This document shows positions 1 to 7,107 of a stretch of DNA of 9,564 nucleotides, piece after piece. Made by a program: the position numbers and the translations under genes. The stretch spans positions 1 through 9,564 of the forward strand of contig DAOTVW010000128.1 in the NCBI GenBank assembly GCA_034436035.1, in the 5' to 3' direction. Origin of the DNA: UBA4823 sp034436035. Lineage in GTDB: Bacteria > Chloroflexota > Anaerolineae > Anaerolineales > UBA4823. How positions within the stretch are numbered: position 1 is the stretch's first letter; the number at the start of each line of letters is the position of its first letter. Under the pieces are notes generated by a model that saw nothing but the letters and a program-made list of their open reading frames with translations, ran no database searches and was not told the origin of the DNA.

Positions 1-435
1 ATTCTCCCTGTTTGTATCTATCCTTTCATCAGGAGCATCCCTGCACCAGGCCGGGGCTTGCTCATGGATCATTTGGATTTCAATCGAGTTTAACTTCCGC
101 ACCTCGGTATCATAGAGATGAGTATCCCGATTTTCCATAATAACCCACGAGACATCAACGCTGCCTAAGCAACCATGCCAAACGCCGGCTGGAACATTGT
201 AAATCACACCTGGTCGCATATCTTCTACCTGAATGAGGTCATTTTCAAGAATATATAACGCACCATGACCGCGCCATAATACAAATACCTCATCCGTATT
301 GCGGTGCACTTCGATCTCCGAAACGTTTTGCAAATCACACCCTGGCTCCCAGTTCAGAATAGCCGTCATCCAGGAGGGAGTGAAAACGAGGGGTTTATAT
401 CCTATTCCAGTCCATTCATGGTGTACTATAGGCAT
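1..435 (-). CDS. Cupin-fold protein, 3' end outside window
   Basis: The frame is open for 145 codons from ATG at 435 to the window edge with no stop, so the C-terminus is missing. The start is MPIVHHEWTG; upstream there is only a weak purine-rich site (GAGAAAG). Cupin features are visible: a first motif around His44 and Glu49 (VHRNTDEVF), a glycine turn WRGHG at 54-58, and a second motif PAGVWHG at 82-88 whose His87 would be the third metal ligand. The first motif has only one His instead of the usual HxH, so metal binding may be weaker or use other residues. Small cupins of this kind act as sugar isomerases, epimerases, lyases or ligand sensors; the sequence does not tell which. It is the last visible gene of the minus-strand operon, 65 nt after the dehydrogenase-like gene, which suggests a late step or accessory role in the same pathway. 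The fold is fairly sure, the function unknown. Confidence 0.72.
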   Translation of the reverse strand, partial: MPIVHHEWTGIGYKPLVFTPSWMTAILNWEPGCDLQNVSEIEVHRNTDEVFVLWRGHGALYILENDLIQVEDMRPGVIYNVPAGVWHGCLGSVDVSWVIMENRDTHLYDTEVRKLNSIEIQMIHEQAPAWCRDAPDERIDTNREN

Positions 436-500
436 ATTGCTTTCTCATTTATAAAAAGTGAATAAAAAATTATAAACAAATAAGATCGTTCTTTTGATGC

Positions 501-1496
501 TTAACTCCATAATATATCATTCAAATCAAGCTTACTTATTTTATTTTCATCCAAATCATGGGCAATTCCATAGGGAAGTTTATTTTTCTCACAATACTTT
601 GGCAGCTGTTGTAAAGTGTTTCGGATAATCTGTGGATCAATTGAGTTAAGTCGAATATGGCAAGCCTGCATCGCCTTTTTCAAAGGGCGAATGTCTTGCC
701 CCTGTAAAGCAGCCATAATCAATGTTCCAGGGCACACCAGCTCTGCATGCGGTTTGCCAGCACCAATCCAATTCTCTATCGCATAAGCAAAGTAATGCTC
801 ACTACCCTCTTCAGGCCTGGCATGCCCCACCTGATTCAATAACTGAGTTTCCAAGGCAATACAATCCAATAACTGCCTTAGCCCACGCTCTTCTCCTGCG
901 CCGGCCGACTCTGCACAATCTACCACTCCTCGCAGGATGGCTTGTGCCATATCATCCACGTAAGGAATATAGCCCATCCCATCCGGATTCTTCCCTTTGT
1001 CTTCGGCAAATTTCCAATCCCAGCTTCCCGTGGCAATCGAAAGTACATCACAAATCCCCGCAGCTCGGATGGATGGAGGAGCTGCGGCGATTAACTGAAA
1101 ATCAACAATGAGCTTTTGGGGAATGGTCGTCTCAATATATTTTACACACCCTTCCAGGCGAATAGCCGAAGACCAGGCAAAAATCGCATCCACCGATAAA
1201 GCCGTTGGAACGCAAAGCAGGGGTAAATTGCGTTGGACAGCGAGATACTTCGCTGCATCCGCTGCTAATCCCCCGCCAATTGCATAAATAACCTCGCCAT
1301 CCACGGCCCCAACAAGTTCGTTCCAATGTTCTTGGGTGGCTGACTGAATAGATATCACCGACTTTGCCTTAAAAGCAACCTGACTTCTCACAATCTCCCA
1401 GGCAGGAAAAGTTGTAACCACAGCTACCGGGCGGTCTTCCTTGTGTTCAGCAAGGGAGATGAGCTGAATTTCGGGTAATGGCCATATTCGTTTCAT
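501..1496 (-). CDS. AraM/glycerol-1-phosphate dehydrogenase-like oxidoreductase
   Basis: A 331-residue protein of the iron-containing alcohol dehydrogenase/dehydroquinate synthase-like superfamily, closest by eye to the AraM/EgsA sn-glycerol-1-phosphate dehydrogenase group. Numbered from the ATG at 1496, the NAD(P)-binding glycine motif is IGGGLAADAAK (G74-G76, D80, K83), followed by the family's VPTALSVDA segment (about 96-104). The three expected metal ligands are all present: D150 in GICDVLS, H234 in SEHYF and H250 in GKPHAE. Family members reduce or oxidise a phosphorylated polyol or keto substrate with NAD(P)H in the cytoplasm. The frame extends four codons upstream to a TTG, but the ATG is preferred because GAGG lies 6 nt before it and overlaps the stop of the transporter gene, implying translational coupling. 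The neighbours (ROK regulator, aminotransferase, deacetylase, MFS) argue for a sugar or cyclitol substrate rather than lipid synthesis; this is inference. Confidence 0.8.
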   Translation of the reverse strand: MKRIWPLPEIQLISLAEHKEDRPVAVVTTFPAWEIVRSQVAFKAKSVISIQSATQEHWNELVGAVDGEVIYAIGGGLAADAAKYLAVQRNLPLLCVPTALSVDAIFAWSSAIRLEGCVKYIETTIPQKLIVDFQLIAAAPPSIRAAGICDVLSIATGSWDWKFAEDKGKNPDGMGYIPYVDDMAQAILRGVVDCAESAGAGEERGLRQLLDCIALETQLLNQVGHARPEEGSEHYFAYAIENWIGAGKPHAELVCPGTLIMAALQGQDIRPLKKAMQACHIRLNSIDPQIIRNTLQQLPKYCEKNKLPYGIAHDLDENKISKLDLNDILWS

Positions 1497-1502
1497 AAAG
1501 AT

Positions 1503-1506
1503 CCTC
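1503..1506 (-). promoter_or_regulatory. RBS deciding the dehydrogenase start
   Basis: GAGG sits 6 nt upstream of the ATG at 1496 and overlaps the TGA stop of the MFS gene (1505-1507). It supports the ATG over the in-frame TTG at 1508, which has no ribosome binding site at proper distance and would overlap the MFS stop. Confidence 0.7.
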
Positions 1507-2815
1507 AATTTTCAGCCAATAAAATCTCACGGCGGGTTTGCATTTCCTGTCGAAAATGCGCTGCTTCTTTGGGATAGACAAAATAATAAAAAGTGGTCAA
1601 CAGGAGTGCAATCGTCCAAAAACCAACCGTTAAAATTAATAACGTGCGCGTCAGTCCATACTGATTGGCATAATTCCCAAACAAAATGATCACCACCGAA
1701 GCAAAAGAACCTTGCGTAAACTCCATCAGCGCCATTGCAGTTGATCGCAGTTCAGGCTTTGTGACCGCATGTGCCATTGGTTGTTGAGTTCCCCGCCGAG
1801 TCCAATCAATAAAAAAACCGGCTACAATTGAGGGAACCAATATCTCCACAACCGTTTGAGCTTTCGTAAAGAGATATAACAATGCTGGTAGGGTGATCGC
1901 AATCGAAGCTTGCGAACAAATTATGCGTCCATAGCGAGGTGAGCGTTGATCTGCCCAATCGGCCACAATCCCCGCCACGAAGCTCCCAACTGCCAGGGAG
2001 ATCACCACCCCGCCAAAGAACAGCGGTGCATCCGATTCAGAAAAACCACGATCGTCCACCAGCCAGGTCACCAGGAAGATGGATAATGCATTCAGCGTCG
2101 TCATGACAAATGCGCCCTGGATGAAATTGATCCATAACGTTTTACTCCGTAATACCTCTTTGACTTTGACGAGAGAAAAAGCAAACCGGGATTCATCTTC
2201 TTCCTTGATAACATCACTCAATTCTGGTTCTGCCTGACCACGAACAGGATTTTTAATCAATACTGCGATAACAACCCCTGATATTACGCTCATTAATCCC
2301 AATCCAACCAGCCCAATCCGCCAGCCAATTTCAGGGATATTAGTGAGCTGCCCAAACGTCACTGCCCCTACTACAATGCCAAACATACCAATAGCACTAA
2401 TCGTACCCATCGCCTTGCCGCGGTCTTTTGGCCCAAAAATATCTCCCATTATGCTAAACGCAGCTGGATATAAACACCCTAGACCGATACAGGCAACCAC
2501 GCGCAGCACCATCAATTGCCAAAAGCTATCCACCAGACCGCATAAAGCCGTCCAAATTCCCCATAATCCTGTCCCGATGACTAAAATCCACTTGCGGTTA
2601 TACTTATCAGCCAGCATCCCCCAGATTGGCCCAGAAAAGGTCTGAAAGATAATGCGCACATTATCAATCAATCCCAAATGGCTGTATAGCAAACCTAACG
2701 AGTTCCGAATAGCTGGAAAAAGCATGGGCAAAGCCAGGTCTTCTGCACTGTCTATAAAAAACCCAAACCCCAGCGCGATTAATGAACGCGCCCGCAGTCC
2801 TTTCGTGTTGGTCAT
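1505..2815 (-). CDS. MFS transporter, 12-helix sugar/organic acid type
   Basis: A 436-residue integral membrane protein of the Major Facilitator Superfamily. About twelve hydrophobic helices are visible, split by a charged central loop (around residues 195-220, rich in E, D, K, R) between helices 6 and 7. The family signature after helix 2 is GMLADKYNRK (residues 66-75), and a weaker second copy, GIVADWADQRS, lies after helix 8. Helix 1 holds acidic residues (FFIDSAEDLA, D22 and D26) that could take part in proton or substrate coupling. There is no signal peptide. The substrate cannot be read from sequence; its place between a deacetylase and a dehydrogenase suggests import of the operon's amino-sugar-like substrate, or export of a product. 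The ATG at 2815 is chosen because GGAGG lies 5 nt upstream; an in-frame TTG at 2827 is part of that site. It is 15 nt after the deacetylase gene. Confidence 0.9.
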   Translation of the reverse strand: MTNTKGLRARSLIALGFGFFIDSAEDLALPMLFPAIRNSLGLLYSHLGLIDNVRIIFQTFSGPIWGMLADKYNRKWILVIGTGLWGIWTALCGLVDSFWQLMVLRVVACIGLGCLYPAAFSIMGDIFGPKDRGKAMGTISAIGMFGIVVGAVTFGQLTNIPEIGWRIGLVGLGLMSVISGVVIAVLIKNPVRGQAEPELSDVIKEEDESRFAFSLVKVKEVLRSKTLWINFIQGAFVMTTLNALSIFLVTWLVDDRGFSESDAPLFFGGVVISLAVGSFVAGIVADWADQRSPRYGRIICSQASIAITLPALLYLFTKAQTVVEILVPSIVAGFFIDWTRRGTQQPMAHAVTKPELRSTAMALMEFTQGSFASVVIILFGNYANQYGLTRTLLILTVGFWTIALLLTTFYYFVYPKEAAHFRQEMQTRREILLAEN

Positions 2816-2819
2816 GTTA

Positions 2820-2825
2820 TCCTCC
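2820..2825 (-). promoter_or_regulatory. RBS deciding the MFS start
   Basis: GGAGGA precedes the ATG at 2815, with 5 nt between GGAGG and the start. The upstream TTG at 2827 contributes its last base to this site, so it cannot be the real start. Confidence 0.75.
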
Positions 2826-2830
2826 AAGAA

Positions 2831-4183
2831 TCACGGCTCAAGTTGGATACCAAATCGGTGGCGTAAGTTCTCGTAGCCGCGCTGACACACTCCCATCACA
2901 TAATTCTCACACTTCCACTCACCCGGCCCACAAAATTCATACAACTTTTGTGGAGTGATCTTTTCAGCCAGCAGTCGCTGTAATTCTTCCAGCGTTCTCA
3001 CCTCGCCGGTTTTAATTCCCAAATAATCCAATACCGCTGCATCTTTGGAGATTTTATTTCTCCACCCGGTGCTGCATCGCCCTTGCTCATCATCCCAATA
3101 ACCGCATTGATAGCAAAAAATATCGTATCCATAAATGCTTTCCACTTCGATTTCAGGATTGGGGCGAAGTTCCTCGACCAGATTCCGATAAGCCAGGCGA
3201 AAGGGTGTACTGGCAAACAGTTCCTCAAAAGCTCCTGCACACAAATGATGGTGTCCCATGATACGAATCCGTTGATTTAGATTGATGGGGATTTTATGCT
3301 GGTAATATTCGTCAGTGGTTAGGCTTTGTCCACCCACCGCCTCCCCACTCCTTTCATTTTCCTTCATGCTTTGATCCAGTGGCTCAGCCATCATTTGGAA
3401 AAGTTCCTCCAAGTCTCCAAAACGGACATATCGGAAAAGTTCCCCCATTCGCCCTTCCCCTAAACCAAATTGGCGGGCAACTGCGTTTGCCTGTTCTTGG
3501 AGAAACGTGGCGACAATCTCGCGGTGGTCGCCTTCATAAGATTCATCCACCCAGCCTACCCGTTTACCCCAGGCTTCCAGCTGCATCTGATATTGACGTA
3601 ACATGTGTTTGATTTGCGTCCGGTGAGCACAAAGGGCAGCAATCTTCCTTTCGATGGTTTCACTGATATCTTCGGCCCGATTCGGTTCCACGTGTTTCCG
3701 AGCGAAATACCAGCGCTCCACGACTGCGTAAGGCGCTAATCCTTCCGCAAAGTGCTGCGGATAATGCTTATCGAAAGCTGCAACCCACAATGCCTCATCC
3801 ACCGCCTCTGCCACCCGCTTATGGTCCTGATTATTCTCCAGTAGACCATCCGGGTCAAATGAAAAGACCGCATACGGTCGATATTTCCGAATCAGATAAA
3901 CAAAACGTTCCCGCAACTCTAATTCTGGAACAGCCGATAATTGATCTGTTTCATAACCCAGTTCCACAATTTGCGAAATACCCAGTATGCGCGCTGCTTC
4001 ATGAAGCTCTGCAGTGATCTGCTGGCGGGTTTCCGCTTCGCTCAATCCCACCGAATCTCTGCAATCGTCCGTTACCCGCACCATGACCACTTTCCAACCC
4101 CGGTCAGCAAGCTTCGCCAGGGTCGCTCCACAAAAAGCAGCCGCATCATCTGCATGGGGGCTGAACACCAAAGCTGTTGCCAT
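2831..4183 (-). CDS. PIG-L deacetylase fused to Cys-rich DUF1284-like domain
   Basis: A 450-residue two-domain protein. Residues 1 to about 230 are a PIG-L/LmbE-type zinc-dependent N-deacetylase: strand ATALVFSPHADD gives H10, D12 and D13 (the usual AHPDDE motif with the final E replaced by A14), and the third ligand is H121 in NNQDHKRVAEA. This family removes acetyl groups from GlcNAc-type substrates, including mycothiol and bacillithiol precursors and aminoglycoside intermediates. Residues from about 304 to 450 resemble DUF1284: RIRIMGHHHLCAGAF (C315), then C357 and C360 as CxxC, C370, and C418, C425 and C433. Seven cysteines in that pattern suggest an Fe-S cluster or zinc site. A polar stretch around 268-295 joins the two. 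The ATG at 4183 has AAAGGAGA 7 nt before it. The gene follows the aminotransferase after 84 nt, which holds only a weak dyad (4229-4247). The deacetylase call is confident; the C-terminal family is probable and its role unknown. Confidence 0.85.
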   Translation of the reverse strand: MATALVFSPHADDAAAFCGATLAKLADRGWKVVMVRVTDDCRDSVGLSEAETRQQITAELHEAARILGISQIVELGYETDQLSAVPELELRERFVYLIRKYRPYAVFSFDPDGLLENNQDHKRVAEAVDEALWVAAFDKHYPQHFAEGLAPYAVVERWYFARKHVEPNRAEDISETIERKIAALCAHRTQIKHMLRQYQMQLEAWGKRVGWVDESYEGDHREIVATFLQEQANAVARQFGLGEGRMGELFRYVRFGDLEELFQMMAEPLDQSMKENERSGEAVGGQSLTTDEYYQHKIPINLNQRIRIMGHHHLCAGAFEELFASTPFRLAYRNLVEELRPNPEIEVESIYGYDIFCYQCGYWDDEQGRCSTGWRNKISKDAAVLDYLGIKTGEVRTLEELQRLLAEKITPQKLYEFCGPGEWKCENYVMGVCQRGYENLRHRFGIQLEP

Positions 4184-4267
4184 TTTAGGCTCTCCTTTCT
4201 CACAAAACTTGAATGATCAATTTACATTTTTCAATCTTTTGTTGAAATCTATTCTTGTTTGTAGAGA

Positions 4268-5494
4268 TTATATTAACTCTTTGGCATTATGTTGAATTTT
4301 TTTGATTGCCTCAATCACGCATTCGATTTCCTCTTCATTTCCAAGCATAACCGGGTTAGGAAGCCAGACCGTTTCCCAAGCTGCTTTGAGTGTGTTTGGA
4401 AAACCGCTGCGCAGGAATGGGTGCTCTTCTTTGGATTGTTTTTCGCCAAGTCGCTTACGGTATGCACCGCTCTTAAATACATCCAGATCATGCAGTGGCG
4501 GGTAGCTTGCTTGAGTCGGAATGCCCTCGGCATTGAAAGCAGCAATAAAGCGCTCAGTGGAAATTCCCGCAAACTCTTTTGTATCAACGTGGAAAATATA
4601 TGCGTAATAGCCATGACGGGTGACGCGAGCATCTAATTTCTGGGGGGTGATGCCTTCAATCTTTGGCAGTTCACGGTCCAGGTAGGTAGCATTGCGTGAA
4701 CGTACCAATGATTGGCTATCGAGGCGTTTAAGCTGCTGGCGCAATACTGCTCCCTGCCATTCACTCAGGCGGTAATTCGAACCGTAGATGAAATGCGAAT
4801 AGAACCATTCTCCCGGCATTCTTCCACAGTCATGCACCGAACGAACACGCCGCTCTAAATCAGCGGAGTTGGTTAAAATAATTCCCCCCTCACCGGCGGT
4901 CATGAGCTTTGACGCCTGGAAGCTAAATGTGCCGATATCGCCCATAGCTCCAATTTTATGCCCCCGCCACTCCGCGCCATGAGCATGAGAACTATCCTCG
5001 ATTAAATACAGGCCATAGCGGTGAGCCAATTCTCTTAATGCATCCAAATCTGCCGGATGCCCAGCCATGTGCACTGCGATGATTGCTTTGGTTCGCGGGG
5101 TTATGGCTGCTTCTACAAGCTCGGGATCAATACAATAGGTATCCGGTAGCACATCCACCATAACGGGTAAAGCGCCACAAAATAAGACCGCACTGGCAGT
5201 CGCGATAAAAGTGAAATCGGGGATAATGACCTCATCACCGACACCAATTCCTAACGCTGCCAGGGTCACCTCCAATGCAGCAGTGCCATTGGTAACCGCA
5301 ACACCAAATTGGGCTTGGTGATATCGGGCAAATTCTTGTTCAAAAGCTAAGGTTTGTGTACCGGGGGTGCGCCACCAAATGCGGCTGTCTAACACTTGAT
5401 TGAGAGCTTCTCGCTCGTGGTCATCATACTGCGGCCAGGCTGGGAAGGGTGTCTTCTTGGTCGGTTCGCCACCAAGCAATGCTAGTTTGGACAT
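4268..5494 (-). CDS. DegT/DnrJ/EryC1/StrS-family PLP aminotransferase
   Basis: A full-length (408 residues) fold-type I aminotransferase of the sugar aminotransferase family, cytoplasmic and PLP dependent. The Schiff-base lysine is K196 in SFQASKLMTAGEGG, the PLP-ring aspartate is D167 in LIEDSSHAHG, the phosphate-binding segment is VTNGTAAL (67-74), and the late motif GSNYRLSEWQGA (238-249) is present. The opening MSKLALLGGEPTKKTPFPAWP is typical of members acting on keto-cyclitols or keto-sugars, such as the glutamine:scyllo-inosose aminotransferases of aminoglycoside pathways and AHBA-synthase-like enzymes. It would move an amino group between glutamate or glutamine and a keto-sugar or inosose; either direction is possible. 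The ATG at 5494 has AAAGGAG 7 nt upstream. It starts 27 nt after the ROK regulator gene, in one operon with the deacetylase. The family is sure, the substrate is not. Confidence 0.92.
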   Translation of the reverse strand: MSKLALLGGEPTKKTPFPAWPQYDDHEREALNQVLDSRIWWRTPGTQTLAFEQEFARYHQAQFGVAVTNGTAALEVTLAALGIGVGDEVIIPDFTFIATASAVLFCGALPVMVDVLPDTYCIDPELVEAAITPRTKAIIAVHMAGHPADLDALRELAHRYGLYLIEDSSHAHGAEWRGHKIGAMGDIGTFSFQASKLMTAGEGGIILTNSADLERRVRSVHDCGRMPGEWFYSHFIYGSNYRLSEWQGAVLRQQLKRLDSQSLVRSRNATYLDRELPKIEGITPQKLDARVTRHGYYAYIFHVDTKEFAGISTERFIAAFNAEGIPTQASYPPLHDLDVFKSGAYRKRLGEKQSKEEHPFLRSGFPNTLKAAWETVWLPNPVMLGNEEEIECVIEAIKKIQHNAKELI

Positions 5495-5521
5495 AGATCG
5501 CTCCTTTACAGATTTTATGGT

Positions 5522-6730
5522 TTACATCGTTTTTATAGCAATATGGTCTGTGGTTGTATCCAATATCAACATAATCGCTCCCATCACCGCTGCCCGGTAT
5601 CCTAATGTGGAGACAACCAATTGAACCGGTGCTGGTAAAACCCCTTCTAGACGGCATAAAATCGGTTCAACCAAAATATCCGCCGAACGTGAGACGCCCC
5701 CACCCAAGACAATCACCTGCGGATCCAGAACCACACTAATCGCAGCGATAACAAGGGCTAAGTAATCAACCGTTTCATCGATGATCTCTTGCGCCCAAGC
5801 TTCTCCAGCCCGGGCTGCGTTGAAAACTGCCTCAGCAGTAATATTTTGTGCATCGATAGCCAGTCCACGTTCTTGGATCAACTGGCGCGCACGCGCTTCC
5901 ACACCCGTGCCGGATGCCAAACTCTCCAGTGCGCCAAAATGCTCATAGCGTTTTCCTAATGCGGCTGGGCTAGGTGGTAGATAGCCCACCTCCCCAGCGG
6001 ATTGGTGATAACCACGATAAATCTTCCGGTCCAGTACAATTCCACTACCAATCCCGGTCCCCACTGCCAGGCAAACCAGGCTACTGGCACCTTTTGCTAC
6101 CCCAAAACCGAATTCTCCCAAGGCAGCCAAATTCACATCATTTTCGACTTGAACTGGCATTTGAAATCGCTGCTGGAGAATTTCGCGTAAAGGTAAATCT
6201 CGCCAACCCAAACTAGGCGCCCAAGTAATTATCCCTTGTTCATAGAGAGTAATCCCTGGAGCTCCAACTCCGATTCCTAAAATATTTTGCCCACCCTGAC
6301 GAGGAGTTTCGAGGAGCTCTTCAATTAATTGAAAGAGTATTTCGAGGTTTTCTTGCGCATTTCCTGGGCTTGAAGGTCGGTACAATTCTGTTAATATATT
6401 GCCATTTAAATCGGCTACGGTGCCATACATTTTAGTACCGCCAAGATCGAGACCGATCACAGCGTGCGCCGTAGCATTAATGGCGAGTAAAGAACGCGGC
6501 CGCCCACCGCTGCTTTCCTGGCTATCCAATCGGTAAACCAGGTTTTCCTGCATCAACTCATCCAAAATTCGCATCACTGTTGGCATGCTGATATGTAATT
6601 GACGCGATAACTCTGAAGGAGAAATGGGGGAGTGTTGACGCATGAGGTCAAGGATAGTAGAGCGGTTCAATCGGCGCATTAAGGAGGCGTTGGCACTGCC
6701 TAAGGAAGCTAAACGAGAAGGTTTTAACAT
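5522..6730 (-). CDS. ROK-family transcriptional regulator
   Basis: A 402-residue ROK (repressor, ORF, kinase) protein with an N-terminal winged helix-turn-helix (about 16-67, including SPSELSRQLHISMPTVMRIL) and the GGRPRS linker at 75-80. The ROK fold follows: the nucleotide-binding motif DLGGTK (95-100), GIGVGAPG (152-159), the ENDVN segment with the catalytic-type D198, AVGTGIGSG (222-230) and AGEVGY (245-250). The usual zinc site is missing: the GH of GExGH is GY (Y250), and the CxCGxxGCxE motif is replaced by LGKRYEHFGALES without any cysteine. The DNA-binding half marks it as a regulator rather than a sugar kinase; a sugar or sugar phosphate is the expected effector. As first gene of the operon, next to a strong promoter, it probably controls its own operon. 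The ATG at 6730 has only a weak GGGA upstream. Identity is confident, effector unknown. Confidence 0.93.
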   Translation of the reverse strand: MLKPSRLASLGSANASLMRRLNRSTILDLMRQHSPISPSELSRQLHISMPTVMRILDELMQENLVYRLDSQESSGGRPRSLLAINATAHAVIGLDLGGTKMYGTVADLNGNILTELYRPSSPGNAQENLEILFQLIEELLETPRQGGQNILGIGVGAPGITLYEQGIITWAPSLGWRDLPLREILQQRFQMPVQVENDVNLAALGEFGFGVAKGASSLVCLAVGTGIGSGIVLDRKIYRGYHQSAGEVGYLPPSPAALGKRYEHFGALESLASGTGVEARARQLIQERGLAIDAQNITAEAVFNAARAGEAWAQEIIDETVDYLALVIAAISVVLDPQVIVLGGGVSRSADILVEPILCRLEGVLPAPVQLVVSTLGYRAAVMGAIMLILDTTTDHIAIKTM

Positions 6731-6750
6731 CTTATTTAATTCCCGAGTAA

Positions 6751-6761
6751 ACTTATTAAGT
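6751..6761. promoter_or_regulatory. Dyad in operon leader, possible operator
   Basis: ACTTATTAAGT is a perfect 5+1+5 inverted repeat roughly 20-30 nt downstream of the predicted transcription start of the ROK operon and 20 nt before the ROK start codon. An operator here would block elongation or initiation. In such AT-rich DNA a short dyad can arise by chance, so this is only a candidate. Confidence 0.3.
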
Positions 6762-6786
6762 GTAAGAAAGAATAAATTATATCTAT

Positions 6787-6815
6787 ATTATAAAAAATAA
6801 ATCAATGAATGTCAA
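6787..6815 (-). promoter_or_regulatory. Sigma-70 promoter of the ROK operon
   Basis: On the minus strand the -35 box TTGACA (6810-6815) and the -10 box TATAAT (6787-6792) both match consensus and are separated by exactly 17 bp (6793-6809). Transcription would start near 6780, giving a leader of about 50 nt before the ROK start codon. No other comparable promoter was seen further down the operon, which supports a single transcript. Such a strong promoter fits control by a repressor. Confidence 0.88.
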
Positions 6816-6828
6816 CGGGTAAAAACGA

Positions 6829-6841
6829 TTTGTTACACAAA
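6829..6841. promoter_or_regulatory. Dyad just upstream of the -35 box
   Basis: TTTGT-TAC-ACAAA is a perfect inverted repeat with 5-bp arms, centred about 55 bp upstream of the predicted start of transcription of the ROK operon. The position would suit an activator or an auxiliary repressor site. It is short and may be chance. Confidence 0.28.
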
Positions 6842-6885
6842 CTATTAATCATGACATTATCATAGGCTTTAGGTGTGATAGCAAA

Positions 6886-6956
6886 CCGTCCACGAATAGT
6901 ACACGAATGCACAAATAGCGCCATCATTCGTTTATTCGTAGCGCCTTCGTGGACGG
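6886..6956. repeat. Inverted repeat of ATTCGTG type
   Basis: The outer arms CCGTCCACGAA (6886-6896) and TTCGTGGACGG (6946-6956) are a perfect 11-bp inverted repeat. Between them are several CACGAAT/ATTCGT motifs on both strands (for example 6903-6908 and 6926-6931) and a direct repeat TAGCGCC (6916-6922 and 6939-6945). The whole could fold into a branched hairpin. A related fragment, ATTCGTGATAATCCGTGG, lies at 7431-7448. It looks like a dispersed intergenic palindromic repeat rather than a terminator, since no T-tract follows on either strand. Confidence 0.7.
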
Positions 6957-6960
6957 GTTT

Positions 6961-7023
6961 CGCAGCAAATTGTCAACGCAACTTGTAGTGGTAGGTAGTT
7001 ATACAAGTAGTTTATTTGCTGCG
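6961..7023. repeat. Nested perfect inverted repeat
   Basis: CGCAGCAAAT (6961-6970) and ATTTGCTGCG (7014-7023) form a perfect 10-bp inverted repeat; nested inside, ACTTGTA (6981-6987) pairs with TACAAGT (7002-7008). The 63-bp element starts 4 bp after the previous inverted repeat and is unlike it in sequence. It codes for nothing visible. It may be a very small non-autonomous mobile element or a structured RNA; nothing decides between them. Confidence 0.6.
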
Positions 7024-7107
7024 TTCTGTGGTAACTCCGCACAGCCATATCTTCTCAATAAAAACAATCGTGTTCATCTTGTAAATCCTATGGATATTAT
7101 GTCATCA

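Noticed and set aside
1497..1508. TTG start for the dehydrogenase-like gene
   Set aside because: The ATG at 1496 has GAGG at 6 nt, while the TTG is inside that site and overlaps the upstream stop.
2816..2827. TTG start for the MFS gene
   Set aside because: The TTG forms part of the GGAGG site that serves the ATG at 2815.
4229..4247. TTTCAA/TTGAAA hairpin between aminotransferase and deacetylase genes as a terminator
   Set aside because: Only six A-T-rich pairs and no T-tract on the minus strand; a terminator there would cut the operon, and no new promoter follows.
501..5494. Aminoglycoside-type biosynthetic cluster
   Set aside because: Aminotransferase, deacetylase and exporter-like genes fit, but there is no dehydroquinate-synthase-type cyclase, glycosyltransferase or resistance gene, and a ROK regulator points to sugar use. 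Kept only as an alternative.
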